Origin: Acidimangrovimonas sp.
Lineage (GTDB): Bacteria; Pseudomonadota; Alphaproteobacteria; Rhodobacterales; Rhodobacteraceae
Direction: 5' to 3'
NCBI GenBank assembly: GCA_030147905.1
Contig: JASBUM010000274.1
Location: 1 to 6,142, forward strand
Length of the DNA stretch: 6,142 nucleotides
Position numbers and translations under genes: made by a program. Positions 1-4,849 of the stretch are shown piece by piece. The notes under the pieces were generated by a model that worked only from the letters and a program-made list of their open reading frames with translations, had not been told where the DNA came from and did no database searches. Position 1 is the first letter of the stretch, and every line of letters begins with the position of its first letter.

Positions 1-116
1 ATGGCCTTGAGGCTGACGCCGGCGGCGTCCGCGGCCCGCGTCATCTCGCCCAGTGCCGCGCGGGCACCGGCGGAATCGCCCTCGAGCAACAGGCTGAAAC
101 GCAGGCTCCCGCTCAT
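1..116 (-). CDS. Tail tape measure protein, N-terminal fragment (probable)
   Basis: Only the first 38 codons lie in the window; the gene runs off the left edge. The start is ATG at 116-114, which overlaps the TGA of the preceding frame as ATGA and has a strong ribosome binding site (GGAGGGAGG, about 5 nt upstream). The peptide begins MSGSLRFSLLLEGDSAG and continues with an Ala-rich helical stretch (RAALGEMTRAADAAG). A short beta-like opening followed by a long amphipathic helix is typical of the N terminus of phage tape measure proteins, which set tail length and are the substrate of the two tail assembly chaperones. Position straight after the chaperone and its extension is the canonical place for this gene. 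The family call comes from position and style, since the fragment is too short to show a diagnostic domain. Confidence 0.75.
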   Translation of the reverse strand, partial: MSGSLRFSLLLEGDSAGARAALGEMTRAADAAGVSLKA

Positions 117-475
117 GCCTCCCTCCGGTTCAGTGCCATCATCGCCCCCATCTCGATCTGCCGGATGTCCGACCACATGTCCGGGGTGACCGTGTGCCCC
201 GCGAGATCAAGTCCCGCGCGCGCGCCCTGATAGTCGATGCCCGCCAATCCGACGCCGCCGGAGGCCAGGGGTACCCAGCGCATCTGCGTCGCCACCGCGA
301 GGAACGCGCGAAGGGCCGGCAGGTTCGAGGCCCACAACATCTCTTCGCCCCCGCCTTCGCGGATCGCGGGCGGGGCGATCCCCCAGCGCGCGGCGTCAGC
401 CGCCGCCTCGTCCTGCGCGGTATCGGCATCCTCGGCGAGGGTACCCAGCGCCCAGGCACGCCCCGCCTGCCTCAG
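113..475 (-). CDS. DUF1799-like frame, expressed as a -1 frameshift extension of the tail assembly chaperone
   Basis: This frame is open from inside the end of the chaperone gene to TGA at 115-113 and encodes 120 residues after the slip point. Its first ATG is at 340-338, which would give only 75 residues and has no good ribosome binding site; no GTG, TTG or other ATG precedes it. The protein has an Ala/Asp/Glu-rich linker (about residues 10-45), then a compact domain with MLWASNLPALRAFL, TQMRWV, GLAGIDYQGA and a final helix DIRQIEMGAMMALN. That pattern (Trp, then a helix, an MRW strand, a G(I/L)DY motif and a final IRxxE helix) resembles DUF1799, a family that follows the chaperone gene in many siphophages. 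The probable role is the T-like part of a gpGT-type fusion that recruits tape measure and tube proteins during tail assembly. The frame is clearly real; the family assignment is from memory. Confidence 0.8.
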   Translation of the reverse strand: MRQAGRAWALGTLAEDADTAQDEAAADAARWGIAPPAIREGGGEEMLWASNLPALRAFLAVATQMRWVPLASGGVGLAGIDYQGARAGLDLAGHTVTPDMWSDIRQIEMGAMMALNRREA

Positions 476-481
476 TTTCCC
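453..481 (-). promoter_or_regulatory. Programmed -1 ribosomal frameshift site (GGGAAAC plus hairpin)
   Basis: On the coding strand the chaperone ends CTG GGA AAC TGA. The heptamer GGGAAAC (481-475) fits X XXY YYZ in the correct phase, with GGA in the P site and AAC in the A site. A one-base slip back re-pairs on GGG and AAA and enters the DUF1799-like frame. Five nucleotides downstream, CAGGCGGGGCGTGCCTG (469-453) can fold into a 5-bp stem, six with a G-U pair. The stop codon directly after the heptamer may add a pause. The lambda G/GT site is GGGAAAG, one base different. Confidence 0.85.
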
Positions 482-783
482 AGGCGTTCCTTGGTGATCG
501 CCGCCATATAGGCGCGCGCCAGGGCCGAGCGGACGAAGGGGATGCCGATCAGCCGGTCGCGCAGCTCGTCCGACCAGACGACCGGCTTGCCGCTGTCATC
601 GACCAGGTCCTCCACCCCGATGAACGCCTTCTGGAGAAATGCCTTCACATCGACATCGGCCTCTTCGTCCGGCACGACACGAAACCGCGCCCGCAGGGTC
701 TCTTCGCGGTGGCCGCCGTCGACGGGTACCATGACCGGCACGGCATGGGTGAATTCGGGGGTTGCGACGATCTTGAAGGGCAT
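472..783 (-). CDS. Tail assembly chaperone (lambda gpG-like role)
   Basis: The gene encodes 103 residues. ATG at 783-781 has a CGGAGA ribosome binding site about 7 nt upstream and lies 13 nt after the tail tube stop. The protein opens with a beta-rich part (residues 1-35: a strand, then VPVDGG, then a strand around RARFRVVPDEE). An acidic and helical middle follows (DVDVKAFLQKAFIGVEDLVDD), and it ends with a helix ARAYMAAITKERLGN. Small size, position between tail tube and tape measure genes, and an end reading Gly-Asn-stop on a slippery sequence are the hallmarks of siphophage tail chaperones. It would act in the cytoplasm, holding the tape measure protein soluble while tube subunits polymerise, and is normally absent from finished virions. 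Most ribosomes should make this short form and a minority the 223-residue fusion with the downstream frame. Confidence 0.87.
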   Translation of the reverse strand: MPFKIVATPEFTHAVPVMVPVDGGHREETLRARFRVVPDEEADVDVKAFLQKAFIGVEDLVDDSGKPVVWSDELRDRLIGIPFVRSALARAYMAAITKERLGN

Positions 784-796
784 GGGAATCTCCGGA

Positions 797-1729
797 TCAG
801 GTCAGGGTGAGCGTCCATTGGTCGTTTCCGGCCTGCGCCTGCGGCTGGATCTTCAACGGCCATTGCGTGATGCCGCTGGCATTGTTCACGCCCTGCACCC
901 GCTGCATCTGCGCCCGGGGCACGGACAGGGTGGCGATCGCGCCCGCCGTGGTGCCGTGGGCGAGGCTTGCCTGGAACAAGGTCTTGTTCGCGGCCAGATC
1001 GAACGGATTGAAGGTGGTGATCGGGACCGCATCGATGGTGGCATCGATCATGTCGGCGCGCCCGCTGATCAGGATCTCGTCGCCGCCGATCAGGAACCGC
1101 GGCGTCACCACGTTGCCGAAGTCGAGCGCGAAGGCGCTCATCTTCAGCGCCACCGCGTTCAGGGTGAAGGTCGGCGTATTGGCGGCCGACGCCACCAGCG
1201 GTTCCTTGAAATTGCTCAGGTCCGGCGTCACCCGCGGCGCCTCGCCGGGCTGGGCGAACAGGCCGGTGAAGGTGAACTGCAGCACCGGCGCGGCGGAGGC
1301 GTTGGCGACCAGCTTGCAGGAGCCACGACATCCGACGATCTTGTAGAGTGTCGCACCGATCCAGAGATAGAGCGTGGCGGATTCGGGGTTGTCGGTGATG
1401 GGATTGTAGGTCACCGATGCGCCGACCGCGATCGTCTCGGCGACACCGCACGCCCTGAGCAGCGGCCCCCATGCCGGTGCGGTCCCCGCGACCCCAGACG
1501 GCGCAAGCTCGACGCTGAAGGTCAGCTTGACGTGCAGATCGGCCGGAATCGTCGGATCGGCGGCGAACCAGGGAAGATCGAGGTTGCGCGCGACATCCGT
1601 CCCCTCCATCGGCGACAGGGTCACGGCCGAGGCGAGGATCGCATTGGCGGCACCGGTCGGATTCGGATCGGTGCCATAGGTCGCCTCGATCGCGCCAAGC
1701 AGGATCTTGGACTTCCAGAAAATCGCCAT
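797..1729 (-). CDS. Major tail tube protein
   Basis: The gene encodes 310 residues. ATG at 1729-1727 abuts the stop of the small upstream gene and has a strong ribosome binding site (AAAGGAGG, 5 nt upstream), fitting an abundant structural protein. The start FWKSKILLGAIEATYGTDP is typical of siphophage tube proteins (strand, then ExxYGTDP). In the middle, YLWIGATLYKIVGCRGSC followed by PVLQFTFTGLFAQPG matches the tube-family pattern G.RG...(P.L.F.FTGLY). The C-terminal half (about 190-310) is a second beta-rich region with FALDFGN and the ISGRADMIDATIDAV segment. Cysteines 94, 134 and 138 are few enough to note but have no assigned role. Subunits would polymerise as rings around the tape measure to form the tail conduit. 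No sheath gene lies next to it, which points to a non-contractile tail. Confidence 0.88.
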   Translation of the reverse strand: MAIFWKSKILLGAIEATYGTDPNPTGAANAILASAVTLSPMEGTDVARNLDLPWFAADPTIPADLHVKLTFSVELAPSGVAGTAPAWGPLLRACGVAETIAVGASVTYNPITDNPESATLYLWIGATLYKIVGCRGSCKLVANASAAPVLQFTFTGLFAQPGEAPRVTPDLSNFKEPLVASAANTPTFTLNAVALKMSAFALDFGNVVTPRFLIGGDEILISGRADMIDATIDAVPITTFNPFDLAANKTLFQASLAHGTTAGAIATLSVPRAQMQRVQGVNNASGITQWPLKIQPQAQAGNDQWTLTLT

Positions 1730-1915
1730 TTAGGCCTCCTTTGAAGGGGCCGTTTTAGCCCCCTGCTCATCCCCGGCGGGTGCCGGGCTGCCCTTCTCGG
1801 GCTTCGGGGCGGGCTGCGGCGCCTCGGCCGGCTGCTGCAGCGGCTTGAGGCTGCCGTCCTTCTGGCGCTCGAAGCTGCCGCCGGCGCCTGGCATGGGAGA
1901 TCGGGGATCGGTCAT
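1730..1915 (-). CDS. Small Pro/Ala-rich phage protein of unknown function
   Basis: The gene encodes 61 residues. ATG at 1915-1913 overlaps the upstream stop (1914-1912) as ATGA and has TGAGGA about 7 nt upstream; its TAA directly abuts the tail tube start. No function is known to me. The N-terminal third carries GAGGSFERQKDGSLKPL, which recalls a GGS(Y/F)xRxxDGSL motif I associate with tiny proteins encoded just before tail tube genes in other phages. The rest (about residues 28-61) is Pro, Ala, Lys and Glu-rich and almost certainly disordered. There is no signal peptide or membrane segment. Tight coupling on both sides argues that it is a real gene. It might be a minor tail component, an assembly factor, or mainly a translational coupler for the tube gene. 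Confidence 0.75.
   Translation of the reverse strand: MTDPRSPMPGAGGSFERQKDGSLKPLQQPAEAPQPAPKPEKGSPAPAGDEQGAKTAPSKEA
1746..1762 (-). other. Small stem-loop just upstream of the tail tube ribosome binding site
   Basis: On the transcribed strand GGGGC and GCCCC form a 5-bp stem with loop TAAAACG, ending about 5 nt before the AAAGGAGG of the tail tube gene. It lies inside the last codons of the upstream small gene. It could keep the binding site exposed or protect a processed 5' end. The stem is short and may be chance in GC-rich DNA. Confidence 0.3.
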
Positions 1916-2349
1916 TGCAGAATCCTCAGTTGGTCGGGAAGCGCGAAGTCGAGCTGATAGACGATGGTGCCGGCGGACAGGCTCACCAGATTGCCGCGCA
2001 CCAGGCGAAAGACACCGACCGCGTTTCCGGGGGCCCAGCCGACGATCGCGGCGAGCGTCTCGTCGATCAGGGTATCGAGCGGATCGATCGCCCGGGCGCC
2101 TGTCCGATCCGCGGCCCGCAGCACCACGATGACGCCGAACATGCGCTCGATCGGCTGCGTGAAGGCACCGGTGATCGCATCGCCGGCGCTGCCCATCAGC
2201 CCGGTCGGCACCACGAAGGCGGCCGGCGTCACCTGCGGCAGGGCGTTGCTCTTCATCAGCGCGGAGAATTCGCCTGCACCCTGGATGCGGCCCTGGAGAC
2301 CCGGGACAGCCGCGTTCAGCCGGGCGATGATATCCGCGACCGCGATCAT
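1912..2349 (-). CDS. Tail terminator-like protein (head-tail junction)
   Basis: The gene encodes 145 residues. ATG at 2349-2347 overlaps the upstream stop by one base (TGATG), so it is probably translationally coupled. The N-terminal helix (VADIIARLNAAVPGLQGRI) is followed by a segment in which PAAFVVP precedes a Gly-rich loop. Next comes a strand with ERMFGVIVVLRAADRTGARAID, a helix (LIDETLAAIVGW), and a closing beta pair LVSLSAGTIVYQLDFAL. That helix-strand-strand-helix-strand order matches the phage tail terminator (gpU-like) fold, and the position after the gp36-type gene and before the tube gene is where the Mu gp37-type protein lies in related phages. It would cap the tail tube once the tape measure length is reached and dock it to the head connector. 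The precise Pfam family cannot be decided by eye. Confidence 0.78.
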   Translation of the reverse strand: MIAVADIIARLNAAVPGLQGRIQGAGEFSALMKSNALPQVTPAAFVVPTGLMGSAGDAITGAFTQPIERMFGVIVVLRAADRTGARAIDPLDTLIDETLAAIVGWAPGNAVGVFRLVRGNLVSLSAGTIVYQLDFALPDQLRILQ

Positions 2350-2777
2350 CAGATGAAGCCCTTGAGGTTGTCGGCCGTGAACGGCCGTGCCCGGTCGGTG
2401 ACCTGTGCGCCGCTGGTCCCTGTCCCCGTCGGATCGATCCCCGCGACGGGGATGCGGACGGTTCCGGCGGCGATGGCGGCGAGCAATTGGATCGCGCCCT
2501 TGTAATCGGCAGCGATCTTGGGATCCGGCTCGAAGATATGGAGCTTCCAGATCGCGATCGCGCCGGCCGTATCGGCGATGACCGCCGGCACGGTGGTCAG
2601 CGGAAGCTGGTAGCGCACGGCCAGGTACCCGTCGATCAGCGCATCGGTATCCGCCAGCGCCTGGGCGACGACGGTCGCGTCGATCTGCCCGGTCGGCACC
2701 GTCGCGCGGTCGGTCAGGGACACCAGAAGGGCGGTTCCGTAGCGCGCCACCAACAGATCCTGCGAGGTATAGGGCAT
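2349..2777 (-). CDS. Mu gp36-like protein, DUF1320 (head-tail connector)
   Basis: The gene encodes 142 residues, the usual size for DUF1320. ATG at 2777-2775 lies one base after the TGA of the upstream gene and has no clear ribosome binding site, so translation is probably coupled to it. The N terminus MPYTSQDLLVARYG is the family's typical opening, followed by LVSLTDR, a helix with ALADTDALIDGYLAVRY and QLPLTTVPAVI, all classic DUF1320 elements. A helical core (AIAIWKLH, then ADYKGAIQLLAAIAAG) leads to a disordered C terminus (about residues 105-142) of Gly, Thr and Asp ending RPFTADNLKGF, also usual for the family. These proteins are thought to act as head completion or connector rings between portal and tail. 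Confidence 0.93.
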   Translation of the reverse strand: MPYTSQDLLVARYGTALLVSLTDRATVPTGQIDATVVAQALADTDALIDGYLAVRYQLPLTTVPAVIADTAGAIAIWKLHIFEPDPKIAADYKGAIQLLAAIAAGTVRIPVAGIDPTGTGTSGAQVTDRARPFTADNLKGFI

Positions 2778-2778
2778 C

Positions 2779-3057
2779 TCAGCGGGTCACATGCTTGACG
2801 GCCCACATGACCGCCTCTTCGATCTTGGTGCGCGCGATCGAAAGCTCGCGCGAGACCTCGCCCGGTACCGACTCGAGCGTGGCGAGAAAGGCGGCGCCGT
2901 GATCTTTCAGCACCCCCACCAGCCGCTTTTCCTCATCGGAAAGCACGCGATAGGCGTGGCGCATCGGACCGATCCCGGTCCGGTCGTCGGCGGTGGCGGG
3001 GATGCTCGCGGGCGGCTCGGCCGCTGCGGGCGGATCGGTCTGGGTCGGATCGGTCAT
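2779..3057 (-). CDS. acb2: Acb2-like anti-CBASS protein (cyclic oligonucleotide sponge)
   Basis: The gene encodes 92 residues. ATG at 3057-3055 has a clear ribosome binding site (GAGGA, 7 nt upstream). Residues 33-66 form RHAYRVLSDEEKRLVGVLKD plus a second helical segment, and residues 69-91 read SRELSIARTKIEEAVMWAVK plus HVT. The ending RELSxAxTKxEEAVMWAVK is the signature of the Acb2/Tad1 hairpin family, whose members assemble into hexamers that bind cyclic di- and trinucleotides and stop CBASS effectors from being activated. Tyr36 and Lys51 are 15 residues apart, the spacing I recall for the ligand-contacting Tyr11 and Lys26 of Acb2 from phage PaMx33. The location inside the virion operon next to capsid genes matches acb2 in Mu-like Pseudomonas phages. 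An unusual Pro/Ala/Asp-rich stretch of about 30 residues precedes the core. Older databases would call it hypothetical. The family is likely; activity against CBASS is inference. Confidence 0.83.
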   Translation of the reverse strand: MTDPTQTDPPAAAEPPASIPATADDRTGIGPMRHAYRVLSDEEKRLVGVLKDHGAAFLATLESVPGEVSRELSIARTKIEEAVMWAVKHVTR

Positions 3058-3163
3058 CTCTGGTTCCTCGGCGGCGAGATCGGGTGCCCGTCTCTCCGGG
3101 CTGTCACGGCCTCAGCGTTCTCCGTCTCAGCCGGGGTCCTGGCCCCGGCAGCTCCGGGGGGAA
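3058..3163 (-). other. Non-coding leader of acb2 with two hairpins
   Basis: This 106-nt gap is the longest between the capsid gene and the left edge of the window. A perfect 7-bp stem with 6-nt loop (GCCGGGG/CCCCGGC, 3130-3149) is followed on the transcribed strand by a 5-bp stem with 6-nt loop (GCCCG/CGGGC, 3086-3101), and then by the acb2 ribosome binding site. Neither hairpin is followed by a T-run, so neither is a good intrinsic terminator. They may modulate readthrough or mRNA stability. I see no convincing promoter. Confidence 0.5.
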
Positions 3164-3415
3164 TCAGGTGGGCGAGGATGCCTCGGCGGGCGCCCCGGCG
3201 GGATCGGGCGCCGCGACGATCGTCAGCGCCGCATCCTCCGCCAGGGCGATCTGCTCGTCCGCGCTCAGCTCGGCGACCTCGATCGTGATCGTCGTGGCCC
3301 CGAAATACCGCCCGGCACGCCAGCGTCCCCGCTTCGGCCCGGTGATCTGCACGATCGCGCCGATATCGGCGAGCGGATGATTGTCGGCCATGTCCTCCGC
3401 GGCTTTGCGTGCCAT
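3164..3415 (-). CDS. Mu gp35/FluMu (HI1506)-like small protein
   Basis: The gene encodes 83 residues. ATG at 3415-3413 is chosen over the internal Met9 because GGAGGA lies 8 nt upstream of it. The core, residues about 18-68, reads GAIVQITGPKRGRWRAGRYF and ends with VAELSADEQIALAEDAALTI. A short strand, a basic RxGxxxxRxGR turn, and then AELsxxQhxxLxxDxxLxV is the pattern of the small Mu gp35/HI1506 proteins found directly after the major capsid gene in Mu-like phages. The C-terminal 15 residues are Pro/Ala/Ser-rich and probably disordered. Its function is not established; by location it may be a capsid-associated or head assembly accessory. It has no membrane segment or signal peptide. Confidence 0.75.
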   Translation of the reverse strand: MARKAAEDMADNHPLADIGAIVQITGPKRGRWRAGRYFGATTITIEVAELSADEQIALAEDAALTIVAAPDPAGAPAEASSPT

Positions 3416-3459
3416 CGGGCAATTCCTCCAGGGTCAGGGTTGCAAGGTCAGGTTGTGGA

Positions 3460-3483
3460 AGGAGGCGATCGGGATCGCCTCCT
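3460..3483 (-). terminator. Strong stem-loop after the major capsid gene (attenuator or stabiliser)
   Basis: A perfect inverted repeat (AGGAGGCGATC and its complement, separated by GG) lies 18 nt downstream of the gpT stop codon. In RNA this gives about 10 bp with a 4-nt CCCG loop. The sequence after it on the transcribed strand is TCCACAACC, not a T-run, so full intrinsic termination is unlikely. A partial terminator or a 3' stabiliser for the abundant capsid message fits better. The structure is certain; the role is inferred. Confidence 0.6.
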
Positions 3484-3501
3484 CTGCAGAACCCGGCCGC
3501 G

Positions 3502-4395
3502 TCAGGCGAGCCACGGCACGACGAGCAGCTCCGCGGTGCCTTTCCAGACGTTGGTCGCGCCCGCCGAGTTGCGCTCGGCGTTGAGGATCTCCATCGCGTT
3601 CTCTTCGAGCGCCGGCGGGATCACGAGCAGGTTCGGGGTCAGGCCCATCGGCGTGCCGTTGTCGCCCTTCATGTTGAAGAGCGCCGTGCGCGCGGTGGCG
3701 TAATGCGCCGCATCCAGGGGCTGCTTCGAGCCCCAGGCCATCTGCCAGAAACCGTAGCCCACCGCATAGCGCGCATCGACGCCGTAGAGGAACTGGCGGT
3801 TCATGAACACGTTGTCGTCGGTCTCGCGATCCTTGGTGACGAAGGTCGCGGGCTTCCGGCTCTGGAAGATGATCGGCTTGATCACCTCCGAGACGGCGAG
3901 GAGATACCAGGCCGTGCCGGTGCCGCCGTCGGTGTTGGCGACCATGGTGGTGGATCCGTCGGCGCCGATCACCGGATGGTTGGTATCGAAGAAGGGCTGC
4001 CCGTCATAACCGTCGGCGGTGAAGCCGTTCTTCAACGCGTCGAAGACCATCTGCTCGGGATGACGCGCGGCCGCGCGGCCGAGGATTTCGAAGCGGGTCG
4101 AATATTCGCCCAGGGTGTCGTCCTCGATATCGTTGCGATCGACGCCGATCGTCTTCTCCCAGGAGCGGTTCGCGATCCGGTAGTCGCTGTTCTTCAGGTT
4201 GTCGACGGTGCGCGGGCCCAGCCATTCCTGCATCGTCGACAGTTCGCCGAGCCAGGCATAGATGTTTTCGCGCGCATTCGACGGGATGGTGGTCGCCACC
4301 CGGTCGCGGAAGGTGGGAACCTTGCTGAACGCCCCCTGGTAGGAGGTCTTGAAGCCAACGCGGAGCGCATCGAGGTTGGCGGTGTTGATGATCAT
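3502..4395 (-). CDS. Major capsid protein, Mu gpT-like
   Basis: The gene encodes 297 residues, a normal length for the Mu gpT family (Mu's own is about 305). ATG at 4395-4393 has AGGAG 9 nt upstream. The N terminus INTANLDALRVGFKTSYQGA is the standard family opening. Further signatures are WLGELSTMQEWLGPR (residues 48-62), a conserved block around residues 76-97 with IGVDRNDIEDDTLGEY, and FDTNHPV (about 136-142). The C-terminal half contains the segment RQFLYGVDARYAVGYGFWQM and a PNLLVIPPALEENAMEILN helix, both usual for the capsid core. It has an HK97-type fold by family knowledge and would form the icosahedral shell after assembly on the scaffold encoded just upstream. It is flanked by the decoration-like gene before it and a stem-loop after it. 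Confidence 0.94.
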   Translation of the reverse strand: MIINTANLDALRVGFKTSYQGAFSKVPTFRDRVATTIPSNARENIYAWLGELSTMQEWLGPRTVDNLKNSDYRIANRSWEKTIGVDRNDIEDDTLGEYSTRFEILGRAAARHPEQMVFDALKNGFTADGYDGQPFFDTNHPVIGADGSTTMVANTDGGTGTAWYLLAVSEVIKPIIFQSRKPATFVTKDRETDDNVFMNRQFLYGVDARYAVGYGFWQMAWGSKQPLDAAHYATARTALFNMKGDNGTPMGLTPNLLVIPPALEENAMEILNAERNSAGATNVWKGTAELLVVPWLA

Positions 4396-4417
4396 CGGGG
4401 AAAACTCCTGTCAGGGA

Positions 4418-4849
4418 TCAGACCAGCGGGGTCAGGGCTTCGTCGAAACGGACCCACACCCCGTTGGCATCGACCGAATCGACGATGCCCGCCTTCGAGC
4501 GGGTCGCGGTGCCGTCGGTCTTGGCGACGGTTTGATCGTCCACCGCATAGCAGGACTTGCCGATGTCGGCGGCGGTCAGCTGGTCGGCCGCCGCCGAATT
4601 GGCGAAGCGGAACACGCCGGGGCGGTAGATCGCGGTGATGGCGCCCGCGGCACCCGCAGTGTTGTCGAAACGCGCTTCCGCGCGTCCCACGCCGACGAGG
4701 CCGACGGCCGTCTGCCCCGGCACCAGATCGCCGGCGGCGTTGCGCATCACCAGTGCACCCGCATAGATCAGGGCGGCCGCGGCGACGGAACCCGAGCGCT
4801 TCTCGCCGAGCAAGGCGGGGGTGTTGCGATCGGTGGTCAGAGCAACCAT
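4418..4849 (-). CDS. Head decoration-like / capsid-associated protein
   Basis: The gene encodes 143 residues. ATG at 4849-4847 overlaps the protease stop by one base (TGATG) and has GAGGAG 8 nt upstream. The opening ALTTDRNTP is followed by AAALIYAGALVMRNAAGDLV, then AVGLVGVGRAEARFDNTAGA, a strand with YRPGVFRFANSA, and ADIGKSCYAVDDQTVAKTDG, ending in GIVDSVDANGVWVRF. This all-beta pattern (NTPALLGE, IYAGALV.., R.GVF.F.NS, IG..CY.VDDQTVAKT) is characteristic of small proteins sitting between protease and major capsid genes in Mu-like phages, where they are often annotated as hypothetical or capsid decoration proteins. It probably coats or stabilises the capsid surface. No signal peptide or membrane segment is present. 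Position supports the role; direct proof from sequence alone is lacking. Confidence 0.75.
   Translation of the reverse strand: MVALTTDRNTPALLGEKRSGSVAAAALIYAGALVMRNAAGDLVPGQTAVGLVGVGRAEARFDNTAGAAGAITAIYRPGVFRFANSAAADQLTAADIGKSCYAVDDQTVAKTDGTATRSKAGIVDSVDANGVWVRFDEALTPLV

Noticed and set aside
270..450. Two copies of GGTACCCAGCG (270-280 and 440-450)
   Set aside because: They are read in different frames of the same gene and the flanks differ, so an 11-nt match is most likely coincidence.
542..1744. 400-codon plus-strand open frame, rich in Arg and Gly
   Set aside because: It lies antisense to the tail tube and chaperone genes, has low-complexity Arg/Gly/His composition and matches no family I know; it is a by-product of high GC.
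3054..3422. 122-codon minus-strand frame that spans the acb2 leader and overlaps the acb2 ATG as ATGA
   Set aside because: Most of it overlaps the gp35-like gene in another frame and encodes Arg/Gly/Asp-rich sequence without family features; the gp35-like frame has the ribosome binding site and recognisable motifs. The ATGA overlap is probably chance.
3432..3456. Imperfect direct repeat GGTCAGGGTTG / GGTCAGGTTG after the capsid gene
   Set aside because: Only two short copies in a non-coding gap, with no further iteration or known site; too weak to call a regulatory repeat.
3409..4638. 409-codon plus-strand open frame
   Set aside because: Antisense to the gpT capsid and decoration genes, with the same Arg/Gly/Asp-rich shadow composition; no domain visible.
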